64,000 bases of DNA from Candidatus Stramentimicrobium fermentans (GCA_012520575.1 JAAYOB010000022.1:65524-129523), one strand, 5' to 3'; counted from the stretch's first letter, positions 9,680-19,638 are shown. Notes: a model not told the origin generated them from the sequence alone. Translations and numbers: made by a program.

Positions 9680-11128
9680 ATGCTAAAAATAAACATAAAA
9701 AAATATTATTGCATATATTATGTATCCATGTGTTTAATGCTATTTATCTGTAATCAGGTCTGCTGTACCTATGCTTCCGAATACGCTATAGGGAATACTT
9801 TTGGCGAATATGGTGAGAGAGAAGGGCAGTTTAATTATCCTGTCGGTATCGCTCTGGATAAGAATGAAAACATTTTTATCACAGATTGGGAAAATGACAG
9901 AATTCAGGTATTCGATAGTACTGATAAGTTCATATTTGCCATACCAGGTAAAGGCAGTGATGTTAAACTTGATGGTCCAGTTGGTATTGCCTTAGATGAT
10001 GAACAAAATATATTTGTGGTAGAGCAACATAATAACCGCATACATAAAATTTCTCCTAATGGTCAATCCATGGCTATATTCGGTCAGCCTGGAGACAAAC
10101 CAGGGGAATTCAATGACCCCAGAGGCATAGCTCTGGATAAAGCAGGAAATATCTATGTTGTTGATACTGGAAATAATAGAGTCCAGGTTTTCTCTAAAGA
10201 TTTTGAACTGCTATTTACTTTTGGTCGAGAGGGTATGGGAGATGGCGAATTCTATTATCCCAGAGGGATTGCCTTAGATAATTCCGGCAATATCTATGTT
10301 GCTGATACTTTTCACCACCAGGTTCAAGTATTTAATGAAAACGGTCAATATTTAAGGCGTTTAGGCTCTTCGGGCAGCGGTCCGGGTGAATTTAATGGCA
10401 CTAGGTACATCGCTATCGACAAGGATAGCAATATCTATATAACCGATTATAGAAATGGTAAAGTAGTTCAATATGATATGGACTATGAATTTGTCACAGA
10501 ATTTGGTGCTAATGAAGATGGCACCTCTTTAATGTATCCAGAAGGTATTGTTGTTGATCAAAGGGGCTATGTTTATGTGGCAGATGCCGGTAATAATAGA
10601 ATTGTAAAATATTGTGTTTCTAAAATAATAATCAATAAAAAATTAGGATTAGATTACCTGGAAAATAAAAAATGGGACGAGGCAATTCAGTCGTTTCAAA
10701 AAGCGTTAGAAGAGGACCCTGAAGATATTGATAGTAGAAAAGCAATTGCCTTTGCTTATTTCGAAAATGGTCGAATAGAACAAGCTATTCAACAATATGA
10801 TCTAATTCTGCAAAAATATCCACAAAATCAAAACATTAATTTTAAATTAACTGAGGCCCATTTTGCCTTAGCAGATAAATATGCCAAAGAGGATAATTAC
10901 AGAGAAGCACTTAGTCATTATAGAATAGTTTTAAAAAACCAACCCGATTACCCGGAAATAAAAACAAAATATTATTTAGCTTTTATCAAATACCTTTATT
11001 ATTCCAAATTTTTTAAGCTCGGCCTAATTGCAATCTTATCAATTATTGTATTTTTCTTTATCATGGCAAGATTATCAAATAAGAAGAGAAAAGGCGGAAA
11101 ACATTACCGACACAGGGAACCATTTTAG
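9680..11128 (+). CDS. Membrane-anchored NHL-repeat beta-propeller with TPR domain
   Basis: The function is unknown. Three parts are visible in the 482 residues. An N-terminal hydrophobic segment (about 10-32) looks like a signal peptide or anchor. Six NHL repeats follow (about 35-315), each with a P-x-GIA-D...NIYV-D...NR-QVF pattern, enough to close a six-bladed propeller. Then come about three TPR units (about 318-425) and a C-terminal membrane helix (about 440-460) with a basic tail ending KKRKGGKHYRHREPF. By the positive-inside rule the tail would be cytoplasmic and the propeller and TPR would face outward. Such proteins usually bind proteins, glycans or lipids. No catalytic motif is visible, and the neighbours (plsC, MEMO1) do not define a pathway. 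Confidence 0.85.
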   Translation: MLKINIKKYYCIYYVSMCLMLFICNQVCCTYASEYAIGNTFGEYGEREGQFNYPVGIALDKNENIFITDWENDRIQVFDSTDKFIFAIPGKGSDVKLDGPVGIALDDEQNIFVVEQHNNRIHKISPNGQSMAIFGQPGDKPGEFNDPRGIALDKAGNIYVVDTGNNRVQVFSKDFELLFTFGREGMGDGEFYYPRGIALDNSGNIYVADTFHHQVQVFNENGQYLRRLGSSGSGPGEFNGTRYIAIDKDSNIYITDYRNGKVVQYDMDYEFVTEFGANEDGTSLMYPEGIVVDQRGYVYVADAGNNRIVKYCVSKIIINKKLGLDYLENKKWDEAIQSFQKALEEDPEDIDSRKAIAFAYFENGRIEQAIQQYDLILQKYPQNQNINFKLTEAHFALADKYAKEDNYREALSHYRIVLKNQPDYPEIKTKYYLAFIKYLYYSKFFKLGLIAILSIIVFFFIMARLSNKKRKGGKHYRHREPF

Positions 11129-11192
11129 GGGGCACTCCATTTTTTTGATAATAAATCATTTGTAACTTTTAACTAACTAGAGGAGGTTTTCT

Positions 11193-12056
11193 ATGAAATA
11201 TAAAAGAGAAGCTATAGTTGCAGGTTCGTTTTATGACCGAAATAGGCAATCTCTGGAGAGACAAATAAAAGATTGTTTTTTGCATCAAGTGGGTCCACAG
11301 GAACTGCCCAATACCAGTAAACAAAAAATGAAAAGAAGAATTATGGGAGTTATCTCCCCACATGCCGGGTTTATGTTTTCTGGGCCTGTAGCTGCGCACC
11401 ATTATCTTAAGCTTTCTTTAGAAAAAACACCACAGACTGTTATTATATTGGGTCCAAACCATAGAGGTGTGGGTGGAGATGTATCTCTCATGGCCTCAGG
11501 TCTATGGGAAACACCTTTAGGAATAATCGGGATTGATAGTTTGACCGCCGGGGAAATTATAGCCCAAGATAAAAAAAATGTGATTACAGATGATTTACAG
11601 GCACATCTTATGGAACATTCTATTGAGGTGCAATTGCCATTCTTGCAGTTTATTTATACTGATGGCGAATATAAAATTTTGCCTATTAGTATTGCCAATC
11701 AGCAACTTGAAATGATGGAGTATCTGGCAGAGGTCATATATCAGATAATTAAAGAAAATAGTAATAAATTTCTCTTAATTGCCAGTTCTGACTTTAATCA
11801 TTATGAAAGTCAGGAAAGCACTAAACGTAAAGATGCTGAGGCAATAAAGCATATTTTGAACATGGAAAGTTCTCTTCTTTATCAGGCTATACGGGGTAAC
11901 AATGCCTCTATTTGCGGCCCTGGATCTGTTTCTATAGTAATGGAAGTTTGTAAAAAATTAGGCATTAAGGAGGGGCAGCTATTGAAATATGCTACGTCAG
12001 GTGATGTTTCGGGCATGAATGGCCAGGTCGTTGGGTATGCTTCTGTAATTTTTTGA
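11193..12056 (+). CDS. MEMO1 family protein (AmmeMemoRadiSam system protein B)
   Basis: This conserved family is related to class III extradiol dioxygenases; the bacterial function is not established. The 287-residue product keeps the residues lining the active-site cleft of human MEMO1: H57 (ISPHAGF), H90 (LGPNHRG), D200 and H203 (SSDFNHY) and C241 (ICGPGS). In human MEMO1 the two histidines and the cysteine bind metal. In many genomes it sits with AMMECR1 and a radical-SAM gene; neither is present here, so it is an orphan member within this window. A strong AGAGGAGG site precedes the ATG. Confidence 0.9.
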   Translation: MKYKREAIVAGSFYDRNRQSLERQIKDCFLHQVGPQELPNTSKQKMKRRIMGVISPHAGFMFSGPVAAHHYLKLSLEKTPQTVIILGPNHRGVGGDVSLMASGLWETPLGIIGIDSLTAGEIIAQDKKNVITDDLQAHLMEHSIEVQLPFLQFIYTDGEYKILPISIANQQLEMMEYLAEVIYQIIKENSNKFLLIASSDFNHYESQESTKRKDAEAIKHILNMESSLLYQAIRGNNASICGPGSVSIVMEVCKKLGIKEGQLLKYATSGDVSGMNGQVVGYASVIF

Positions 12057-12957
12057 TGAATTAGCACTGATTTAGTGTATTATTGTATTTTATCGGCCAG
12101 ATATTCGTATTACCAGCGAGCGTGGAAGATCTCTTCAATTATCGTAAAGGAATGTCAAAAAAAGCTACTTAAAAGTTGAATTTGAAATATATTGAAAAGT
12201 AATTGATTATATTAAAGGATAATAGATATAATATTTCAATTAATCACACTTTATTTACCGCCAATATCAATCATATTATTTGTATCCTTTTACGATTTAA
12301 TTTAATTTAAGGCGGTTAGGGCCTTGGTATATTCTTTTCTTATCTAATATTAATCGTTTATACCAGTACAATTTTAATATCTTTAATTAAAAAAAGATTT
12401 GTTTACATTTCGTGGATCTTGTTTGAACAAAGCAAATTCCTTATAAATTTGATGCTGACTATACAAATATCATTGAATAGGCAAGTTATTTCGAAATACG
12501 AACGTTATTAAAGTGATTTTAACTGTTTGCCGCGAAAATAAAGCCAGGTTTTCAAAAAAAATATTTAAAGTTACTCAGACAGCAATAAAAAATATCATTT
12601 TTTATTTTTAGAAATAAAAATGTTAGATGAGGAAATCCTAATTAAATCTTTTAACTGTCTTTTTCTTTTATAAAAAGCCAAGATCCGTTGTCTCAAGAAT
12701 ATTAAAAACTTATACAATAATCGTATAGAATAAAATAAAACATTTAAGAGCAATGTTTTATCAAGTATCCTATAAACAAAACAATGATTTGGAAATTAAA
12801 ACTATCCATAACATTTTTAAAGAATATTGGTTAAGAGTATTATGAAAAGGCAAAAAGCTTTTTGCAATTATTAAAACGTTTTAATTTGTCCCTCTTTTAC
12901 TTTACATAAGATATATTATCGGAATATTATAATTTCCGATTATTCTATCCAACTTGC
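12057..12957. other. Gene-free convergent region (901 bp)
   Basis: This very AT-rich stretch lies between the 3' ends of the MEMO1 gene (+) and miaA (-). I see no open frame with a start and ribosome site, no tRNA, and no complete repeat. It contains a 16-bp perfect palindrome (12850-12865), a 7-bp stem with a 9-base loop (12918-12940) just past the miaA stop, and a small AAGGC/GCCTT hairpin (12309-12325). It may be a decayed gene or an unrecognised RNA gene. Confidence 0.6.
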
Positions 12958-13911
12958 CTAATAACCCTCTCTTCTCATTATGCTCACTATCTCCTCTGTG
13001 CATTCCTCAATATTGTTATACTCATCGCAATCCAACCAATGATCAACCTCTAATTGGTTTCTAAACCAGGTTAATTGTCTCTTGGCAAGGTGTCGAGTAT
13101 CTTTTTTAATTTTTTCAATAGCTTCTTCCCGTGAAGTGTTTCCTTGCAAATAATCTATTATTTGTTTATATCCTATTGCCAAAAAAGCGTTAAGATTAAT
13201 TCTATTATATCTTTCCCACAATTCACTAACTTCCTCAACCAATCCTCTCTCCACCATTTCTTCAACTCTTTGCCCTATCCTTTTATGTAGGATTTCTTTT
13301 CTTCTGTTGAGACATATTAGACAATATTCATAATTAAGTTTATCACTATACTCATTTTTTTGTCCATGATGATAAGAGATGGGCTTCCCGGTTATGGAAT
13401 ACACTTCTAGGGCCCGTATAATTCGCTTGATATCGTTGGCACTAATTTTTTGTGCATAATCTGAGTCGTATCTTTTCAGCTCTTCATATAAAAAAGTGTT
13501 GCCCTTTTCTTCCGCTAATTTAATTAGATTATCCCTGATCTTCTTATTCCGTCCTGGACCCTGGAATATTGGCTGAATAAGCGCTTTAAGATAAAGCCCT
13601 GTTCCTCCAACTATTAAAGGTTTCTTATTTCTTTTTAAAATATTAGCAATAGATTTGGTAGCTTGCTCAACATAACATGAAACATTATAATCTTCCGATG
13701 GTTCAACCAGATTAATGCAATGGTGCTTGTGTTTTTTCAGAATATTATTCCCCGGTTTATCTGTACCAATATTCATATATTTGTAGATTTGCATTGAGTC
13801 GGCAGAAACAATTTCAATATCAGATAGAGTATCTGCTACTCTTAGAGAAATATCACTCTTACCGCTTGCTGTAGGACCGGTAATAATAACAATTTTATTT
13901 ATATTTAACAT
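12958..13911 (-). CDS. miaA: tRNA dimethylallyltransferase
   Basis: MiaA adds a dimethylallyl group to A37 of tRNAs that read U-starting codons; MiaB then methylthiolates that base. I chose the ATG at 13911 (MLNINKIVIITGP), giving 317 residues and placing the P-loop GPTASGKS near the N terminus as usual. A longer frame to 13962 only runs back into miaB. Other family marks are SADSMQIYKYMNIGTDKP and VGGTGLYLKAL. The start overlaps the end of miaB by 17 bp, so substrate maker and user are translationally coupled. Confidence 0.95.
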   Translation of the reverse strand: MLNINKIVIITGPTASGKSDISLRVADTLSDIEIVSADSMQIYKYMNIGTDKPGNNILKKHKHHCINLVEPSEDYNVSCYVEQATKSIANILKRNKKPLIVGGTGLYLKALIQPIFQGPGRNKKIRDNLIKLAEEKGNTFLYEELKRYDSDYAQKISANDIKRIIRALEVYSITGKPISYHHGQKNEYSDKLNYEYCLICLNRRKEILHKRIGQRVEEMVERGLVEEVSELWERYNRINLNAFLAIGYKQIIDYLQGNTSREEAIEKIKKDTRHLAKRQLTWFRNQLEVDHWLDCDEYNNIEECTEEIVSIMRREGY

Positions 13912-15232
13912 CCAGCAATTCTCCGTATAAAGTATAGGCATCGGCCTTATTGATTTGGACAACAGCTAGTTGCCCTAGTAAATCATATTCAAAGGGATAG
14001 GTGAAAACAACTACCTTATTTGTTCTTGTTTTTCCCCAGTATTGCTTCTCTATTCCTTTTTTTGAACTACTCTCTACCAGTATCTCAACCGTTTTATGGA
14101 CTAAATTCTGATTTTTTTCAATACTTATGTTTTTTTGCAATTCCAATAGAGCCCATAATCGTTTTTTCTTAACATCTAGGGGAATATCTTCACCTAAAAA
14201 AGGAGAAAGGGTTTTTTCTCGATTTGAGTAAATGAAGGAGTAGACTGAGTCAAAGTGGACTTTTTGAAGTGCTTGGATAGTTTTTTGAAAATCTTCTTCT
14301 GTCTCTCCGGGAAAACCTATCATTATATCAGTAGTTATACTTGCTTCGGGCATATATCTTCTAATATTATTAATTATATTATAGTATTGTTTCATATTAT
14401 ATTGTCTATTCATTTTTCTTAGTATCTTATCAGACCCTGATTGTAAAGGTAGATGGATATGCTCGCAAAATTTGGAGCTATTTTCAATTATTTCAATTAA
14501 TTCAAGGTTAAAATCCTTGGGATGTGAAGTCATAAATCTGACCCTCTCAATGCCTTCTATTGAATTAATTGACTTTAAAAGATTCAGGAGGCTATCTTTG
14601 TCGTTTAAATCCTGCCCATAAGAGTTTACATTTTGACCCAACAACATTATCTCCTTATAATTATCATTAGCAAGTAACCTAATCTCCTCCAGAATCCTCT
14701 TTGCAGGCTTGCTCTCTTCGGGGCCTCTAACATGAGGAACGATACAATATGAACAAAAATTATTACAACCTTTCATGATTTGAATATAGGCAGTTATATT
14801 ACTTCGGCGTTTAATGGGCTTACCTTTTAAGCTCCAAGATATTTTGTTATCACATTGAATGATCGATTTTCTATCTTTTTTATTGAGTTTATCTAATATT
14901 TCAGGCAGATAGGCTATTTGAGAGGGACCAAACACTAAATCTGCCTCAGGTACCCTCTTTATAATATTTTCTTTTTCTTTTTGTGCCAGACAACCACAAA
15001 TTCCAAATATAGTCTTGGGCCTTTGTTCCTTAATCTTGCTAATTCTGCCAGCCATGCTGTAAATTTTCTGCTCTACTTTTGCCCTAACACAGCAGGTATT
15101 TAAAATAATGAGATCAGCTTTACTAAAATCAGAGACCATCAAGTAGCCCATCTCCTCTAACTGCCCGGATAAATATTCAGAATCATTAACATTCATTTGG
15201 CAACCAAAAGTTTTTAAAAAATAGAAAGGCAT
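13895..15232 (-). CDS. miaB: tRNA-2-methylthio-N6-dimethylallyladenosine synthase
   Basis: MiaB is a radical-SAM methylthiotransferase acting on i6A37 of tRNA. It has 445 residues. The N-terminal UPF0004 domain carries the three auxiliary-cluster cysteines (C11 in TFGCQMN, C47 or C48, C81). The radical-SAM cluster is C156, C160 and C163 (CNNFCSYC), and a C-terminal TRAM domain follows. Its N terminus CQMNVNDSE separates it from MtaB (CKVNQYE), which is also in this window. A terminator lies upstream, so miaB-miaA is probably its own transcript; a weak promoter (TTGCAG, 17 bp, TAAATT at 15271-15299) is possible. Confidence 0.96.
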   Translation of the reverse strand: MPFYFLKTFGCQMNVNDSEYLSGQLEEMGYLMVSDFSKADLIILNTCCVRAKVEQKIYSMAGRISKIKEQRPKTIFGICGCLAQKEKENIIKRVPEADLVFGPSQIAYLPEILDKLNKKDRKSIIQCDNKISWSLKGKPIKRRSNITAYIQIMKGCNNFCSYCIVPHVRGPEESKPAKRILEEIRLLANDNYKEIMLLGQNVNSYGQDLNDKDSLLNLLKSINSIEGIERVRFMTSHPKDFNLELIEIIENSSKFCEHIHLPLQSGSDKILRKMNRQYNMKQYYNIINNIRRYMPEASITTDIMIGFPGETEEDFQKTIQALQKVHFDSVYSFIYSNREKTLSPFLGEDIPLDVKKKRLWALLELQKNISIEKNQNLVHKTVEILVESSSKKGIEKQYWGKTRTNKVVVFTYPFEYDLLGQLAVVQINKADAYTLYGELLDVKYK

Positions 15233-15392
15233 GTTTTTTCTTCCTTTTATTAGATGTAATCAAAAGATGTAATTTATTATCATCAATCTAATACTGCAAA
15301 ACAGTAAAAATAACCATATAAAAGTTTAGTAGAATCTGTGCAGTACTAAAACCGATAAAATCAGCAATATCCGAAAGATTAATATATTAACT

Positions 15393-15426
15393 AAAAAAGA
15401 AGGAGATATTTTTCTATACCCCCTTC
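15393..15426 (-). terminator. Intrinsic terminator after rny
   Basis: On the minus strand an 11-bp stem (15416-15426 with 15399-15409, two G-U pairs) with a 6-base loop is followed by six T. It lies between the rny stop and the miaB start and would separate the two transcripts. Confidence 0.7.
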
Positions 15427-15504
15427 TCTATTTGCTTTGTTTTTTTGAATTACGGTGAATTATCAGTCTAAAGACTGAAATTACTCAAAATAATTAAGTT
15501 AATC

Positions 15505-17058
15505 TTATTTGGCATATTCTACCGAACGTGTTTCACGAATAACATTGATTTTGACCTGGCCAGGATAGTCAATATTTCTTTCTACTTTCTTAGAAATATC
15601 CCGAGAGAGTTTTGCCGCCAAATAATCATCAATTTCTGTTGGATTTACGATAATTCTTATTTCACGGCCAGCTTGAATAGCATAGGATTTTTCCACTCCT
15701 TCAAAGGAGTTGGCTATCTCCTCTAACTGCTGCAATCTTTTTATATACGTCTCCAACATCTCTCTCCTGGCTCCGGGCCTGGAAGCAGAGATAGCGTCTG
15801 CCGCTTGGATTAAGATTGCCTCGGCTGATTCAGGGCTATCGTCTTCATGGTGTGCCGCGATAGCATTAATTACTTCCGGTGATTCTCCGTTCTTTCTCGC
15901 AATGTCAGCACCTATTAAAGCATGTGGCCCTTCTACTTCCATATCTGCAGATTTACCGATATCGTGAAGGAGCCCAGCTCTTCGACATAGTCTAGCATTG
16001 AGACCTAGTTCATCAGCCATTACTCCTGCAAAATAAGCCACCTCTTTGGAATGTTGTAAAACATTTTGACCATAACTTGTTCTATACTTCAGTTTGCCCA
16101 ACACGTTTACTAATTTTGGATTTAAATTCCTTACATTCGTCTCAAATGCTGCCTTTTCCCCCTCTTCTTTAATATTATTTTCCACTATTTTTTGAGAGGC
16201 GTCTATTACCTCTTCGATTCTCGCTGGCTGAATCCTCCCATCTGTAATCAGCTTTTCTAAAGCAATTCTGGCGATTTCGCGCCTGATTGGATCAAAACCT
16301 GAAATAATAACTGCCTCAGGCGTATCATCTACGATTAGGTCTACCCCTGCAATTCGTTCAAAAGTGCGAATATTTCTACCTTCTCTTCCTATTATACGCC
16401 CCTTCATTTCCTCGTTAGGCAGAGAAACTACAGATATGGTAGATTCGACCGTATATTCTGAAGAGAAACGTTGAATGGCTAAAGATAAGATATTTTGTGC
16501 CTTCTTTTCGCCTTCCTCTTTAGCTTTTTCCTCAATACTTTTTATGATTTTCCCTGCTTCATGGGTTAATTCCTTTTCTAGACGGCTGAGCAAATCGTGT
16601 TTGGCTTCCTCAATGTTTAATTTGGATATTCTCAATAGTTCATTTCTTTGCTCCTGACAAAGCCGATTTATTTCTTCGCTTTTACGCTCTAACTCTTTTT
16701 CCTTCACATCAATCTGCTTCTGTTTAATTTCAATCATTTCTATTTTTTGTACTAAGCTGTTGCTTTTTTTGATTAGCTGCTCATTTATTCCTTCTAATTT
16801 ATTTCTCTTTTGTTGGCATTCTGCTTCGCTTCTCCGAATAATCTGGTATGATTCTTCTTTTGCCAGTAATTGTGCCTCTTTTTTGATTGATTCAGCATCT
16901 TTTTCGGCATTTTCTATAATTTTCCTACCAGTTTCCTGCCAGTTTGCATGTTTTGTTTTTGTTATAAAATTGGCTAAGAAAAAGCCTGTGAATATGCCAA
17001 ATATGATAATTACAATAGACAAAATGAATGTGCTAATGGTTTTCACCCCCCTATTCAA
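15505..17058 (-). CDS. rny: Ribonuclease Y
   Basis: RNase Y is a membrane-anchored endoribonuclease that starts mRNA decay. The order is an N-terminal membrane helix (about 8-30), a long coiled coil (about 35-190), a KH domain ([14 protein letters not shown]) and an HD domain with LLHDIGK, ending [10 protein letters not shown] as in B. subtilis RNase Y. The length (517) is close to the family's 520. The start is uncertain. The TTG at 17058 has no ribosome site. The GTG at 17046 abuts an AGGGGGG run, and an ATT at 17037 has ideal spacing from that run. It has its own promoter at 17209-17237. Confidence 0.95.
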   Translation of the reverse strand: MNRGVKTISTFILSIVIIIFGIFTGFFLANFITKTKHANWQETGRKIIENAEKDAESIKKEAQLLAKEESYQIIRRSEAECQQKRNKLEGINEQLIKKSNSLVQKIEMIEIKQKQIDVKEKELERKSEEINRLCQEQRNELLRISKLNIEEAKHDLLSRLEKELTHEAGKIIKSIEEKAKEEGEKKAQNILSLAIQRFSSEYTVESTISVVSLPNEEMKGRIIGREGRNIRTFERIAGVDLIVDDTPEAVIISGFDPIRREIARIALEKLITDGRIQPARIEEVIDASQKIVENNIKEEGEKAAFETNVRNLNPKLVNVLGKLKYRTSYGQNVLQHSKEVAYFAGVMADELGLNARLCRRAGLLHDIGKSADMEVEGPHALIGADIARKNGESPEVINAIAAHHEDDSPESAEAILIQAADAISASRPGARREMLETYIKRLQQLEEIANSFEGVEKSYAIQAGREIRIIVNPTEIDDYLAAKLSRDISKKVERNIDYPGQVKINVIRETRSVEYAK

Positions 17059-17208
17059 TTTAAAAGGTGCAAAATATAGTCTAAAAAATCCGAGAATATA
17101 AAATATATTTTAAATACTTATTAGAAAATATTTTCCACATTAATTATTTTATTTTAGAATAATGGCACAAAATATTGGAATAAATATATTTTCATTATTA
17201 ACTACGAT

Positions 17209-17237
17209 ATTTTAGCCCTTAACAACGTAAAAGTCAA
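17209..17237 (-). promoter_or_regulatory. Predicted sigma-A promoter for rny
   Basis: On the minus strand TTGACT (17232-17237) and TAAAAT (17209-17214) are separated by 17 bp. The promoter lies between recX and rny, giving a leader of about 150 nt. Confidence 0.65.
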
Positions 17238-17275
17238 CTCGAAGCCTTAAGTGAATCAGTTGGTGTTTAAATTAT

Positions 17276-17932
17276 TTAGGTGCCAACTGTCCCAAAATCA
17301 TCATCTATTTGTTCTATAACTATGTTGGAAAATCCACGGCTTTTTAAAAGATTAATAATCTTCTTGGGTTCTAATTTTGTTTTTTTTAGCTGAGCAGAGG
17401 CATACTTTTTCTCAATCAATTGGTAAGCTAACCCTAATTCATCCTCTTTTTCAAAAAAGGAATCTATTGTCTTATCTATAATCTCTTTGTCAATGCCTTT
17501 TTTATATAGCTCATTTCTTAATTTAATCTTGCCGACGGGCTTTTTGCTCAACTGATATTCAATCCATTTTAAGGAAAAATCCCAATCATCGACAAATTTC
17601 TTCTCTTTCAGCCAATCAAGAGTTTTTTTGATTATATATAACGGGTACTCTTTATCCAATAATTTCTTTTTTACTTCCCATTCAGAACGAGCTCTATACG
17701 ATAAAAACCTTAAAGAATCATTTTTTGCCTCTGTTAAATCATTTTCTTTTTGTATAAGCTCTAAAGTATGCCTGGTAATGCTGCTATTAACAGAAAGGCC
17801 TAAGTCAGCTACAACATTACAACTGGTTTCTGCAAAGAAATCGTTGTTAATGAATATTTTAACCTTTTTGGGATTACCTTGTTTAATATGTAAATCAGTT
17901 ATTAGATAAATCTGATTCATCAGGTTGTCCAT
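17276..17932 (-). CDS. recX: Regulatory protein RecX
   Basis: RecX binds RecA filaments and modulates their activity. The product (218 residues, or 214 from the second Met at 17920) has the three-helix repeats of the family, for example [20 protein letters not shown] and the later [20 protein letters not shown]. An N-terminal extension of about 60 residues precedes the repeats, as in longer RecX proteins. The start lies inside the 3' end of recA (26- or 38-bp overlap), the classic recA-recX coupling. Neither start has a strong ribosome site. Confidence 0.9.
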   Translation of the reverse strand: MDNLMNQIYLITDLHIKQGNPKKVKIFINNDFFAETSCNVVADLGLSVNSSITRHTLELIQKENDLTEAKNDSLRFLSYRARSEWEVKKKLLDKEYPLYIIKKTLDWLKEKKFVDDWDFSLKWIEYQLSKKPVGKIKLRNELYKKGIDKEIIDKTIDSFFEKEDELGLAYQLIEKKYASAQLKKTKLEPKKIINLLKSRGFSNIVIEQIDDDFGTVGT

Positions 17933-18950
17933 ATGCTATGCCAGGTAGTTTTGCCATAGCTAATATTTTCTTTTCAATTTCGTCAGCTAATTTGGGATTT
18001 TCTACCAAAAATAATTTAGTATTCTCTTTGCCCTGACCTAATTGCTTATCGTTATAAGAAAACCAGGTTCCTGATTTCTTAATTATTCCGTGCTGATAAC
18101 CTAAGTTAAGTAAATCTCCTTCTTTAGAAATCCCTTTGCCAAAGATAATATCAAAATCAGCTTCTTGAAATGGTGGTGCCACTTTATTCTTAACAACTTT
18201 TACCTTTACAGTGATTCCAATATTGGCATCATCCTTTTTAATAGTGGCTCTTTTTCTGATATCTAATCTTATCGAAGAATAGAATTTTAAAGCTCTCCCT
18301 CCAGGAGTTGTCTCCGGATTACCAAAAATTATACCAATCTTTTCTCTGATCTGGTTGACGAAAACGGTTGTAGTTCTGGACTTATTTATAATCGCCGTCA
18401 ATTTTCTTAATGCCTGGGACATCAAACGTGCCTGTAGTCCCATGGAAGCATCACCCATATCCCCTTCTATTTCCGCCTTCGGTACCAGAGCTGCTACAGA
18501 ATCAATTACGATAATATCAACAGCATTACTCCTAACTAGGGATTCGGCAATCTCTAGAGCTTGTTCACCGGTGTCGGGCTGAGAAATAATAAGCTCATCA
18601 ATATTTATTCCAATATTTTTAGCATAATTAGGATCAAGGGCATGCTCTGCATCAATAAAAGCAGCTATTCCATTGTTTTTCTGGGCTTCAGCAATCATAT
18701 GCAAAGCCAGTGTAGTCTTACCGGAAGATTCGGGTCCAAATATTTCTACAATTCTGCCTCTGGGTACTCCGCCAATTCCCAAGGCTATATCCAGTGCCAG
18801 AGAACCGGTAGAGATGGTATTGCTTCCAGTAAGCTTAGGCCTATCACCGAATTTCATTATAGAACCTTTCCCAAAGCGATGTTCGATATTTTCCATTGCC
18901 ATTTTTAATGCTTTTTCTCTTTCAGAAACATCTTTTTTATCATTTTTCAT
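17895..18950 (-). CDS. recA: Recombinase RecA
   Basis: RecA is the strand-exchange ATPase and SOS co-protease. It has 351 residues with Walker [10 protein letters not shown] at 72-80, the DNA-binding loop segments ([22 protein letters not shown] region) and the [20 protein letters not shown] signature. No intein is present. AGAGGAG precedes the ATG. The 100 bp upstream contain no sequence I recognise as a LexA box of the E. coli or B. subtilis type. It is probably read with the thpR-side genes upstream and with recX downstream. Confidence 0.99.
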   Translation of the reverse strand: MKNDKKDVSEREKALKMAMENIEHRFGKGSIMKFGDRPKLTGSNTISTGSLALDIALGIGGVPRGRIVEIFGPESSGKTTLALHMIAEAQKNNGIAAFIDAEHALDPNYAKNIGINIDELIISQPDTGEQALEIAESLVRSNAVDIIVIDSVAALVPKAEIEGDMGDASMGLQARLMSQALRKLTAIINKSRTTTVFVNQIREKIGIIFGNPETTPGGRALKFYSSIRLDIRKRATIKKDDANIGITVKVKVVKNKVAPPFQEADFDIIFGKGISKEGDLLNLGYQHGIIKKSGTWFSYNDKQLGQGKENTKLFLVENPKLADEIEKKILAMAKLPGIAYGQPDESDLSNN

Positions 18951-19050
18951 ATAATATTATTTCTCCTCTTAAATTGATTGTTTTAAAAAACGTAAATACC
19001 ATTCATTTTATTTTCATATCATTATATTTGATTTTGTGACCTAATTAATC

Positions 19051-19638
19051 CTAAGGTAAAAATGAGAAACTAGATATAACATGGTATTTTGGACCTTCTT
19101 TGCTCAATTGGCTCTCCATCAGCTCAATTTTTCTAACCTGTTGGGGGATACTTTCAATGGCAATATTATCGATAAAATCTTTTAATCGTTTTGGATATCC
19201 TATATATTTAATCCTGGCTAAAGTAATATGTGCTGTAAATCTATTCTCTGATCTGTAAAATACTTCTGATTTCATATTTTTTTCAATTGAGAAGTATAAC
19301 CGAGATATTAGGCCGCTTCCTTTTTCAATTCCTGCCCAAATAACTCGAGGTCTGGTAAAATAGGGGAAACTGCCTATATTTTTAGCGAGAGTTATTAAAA
19401 AATGTTGGCTTTCAGCAGATACTTTTTGTAACAAAGAAATGGCTTTTTCTATCTGAACATCATTTAAGTCACCCAGAAATTTCAACGATATATGCAGATT
19501 ATCTTTTTCCACAAATTTTGCCTTTAGGTCAAAACTATTCCCGAACTGACAAATTTCTTTTTGAATTTTGTTAAGATAATCCTTAATCTCACTATCTAAG
19601 TTGATAGCGATAAATGTTCTTCTAGTGCTGATAGAAAT
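19051..19638 (-). CDS. thpR: RNA 2',3'-cyclic phosphodiesterase (2'-5' RNA ligase family)
   Basis: This 2H phosphoesterase acts on RNA 2',3'-cyclic phosphate ends. Both catalytic motifs are present, HISL (about 49-52) and HITL (about 137-140). The first ATG/GTG/TTG in the frame is a GTG at 19512, but starting there would lose the conserved first strand. The frame continues upstream and encodes RTFIAINLDSEIKDYL, the expected N terminus, back to a TAA at 19639-19641. The only start candidates there are non-standard; an ATT at 19638 sits nine bases after AGAGGA. I therefore annotate 195 residues from that ATT. A sequencing error at the start is the alternative. Confidence 0.85.
   Translation of the reverse strand: MSISTRRTFIAINLDSEIKDYLNKIQKEICQFGNSFDLKAKFVEKDNLHISLKFLGDLNDVQIEKAISLLQKVSAESQHFLITLAKNIGSFPYFTRPRVIWAGIEKGSGLISRLYFSIEKNMKSEVFYRSENRFTAHITLARIKYIGYPKRLKDFIDNIAIESIPQQVRKIELMESQLSKEGPKYHVISSFSFLP

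Noticed and set aside
12320-12515. An open stretch of about 65 codons in the gene-free gap
   Set aside because: It follows a TAG, has no ATG near its beginning and no ribosome site, and its product resembles translated AT-rich DNA rather than any family I know.
12850-12865. 16-bp perfect palindrome in the gene-free gap
   Set aside because: It is made of A and T runs around AGCT, has no T tract, and lies about 100 bp from the nearest gene end; chance is plausible in such AT-rich sequence.
15463-15478. TCAGTC/GACTGA hairpin just after rny
   Set aside because: The stem is only 6 bp and no T run follows on the minus strand; the better terminator is at 15393-15426.
18951-19050. Possible SOS (LexA) box before recA
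   Set aside because: I looked for CGAACATATGTTC- and CTGTATATATACAG-like sites and saw none; a different lineage-specific box cannot be excluded.
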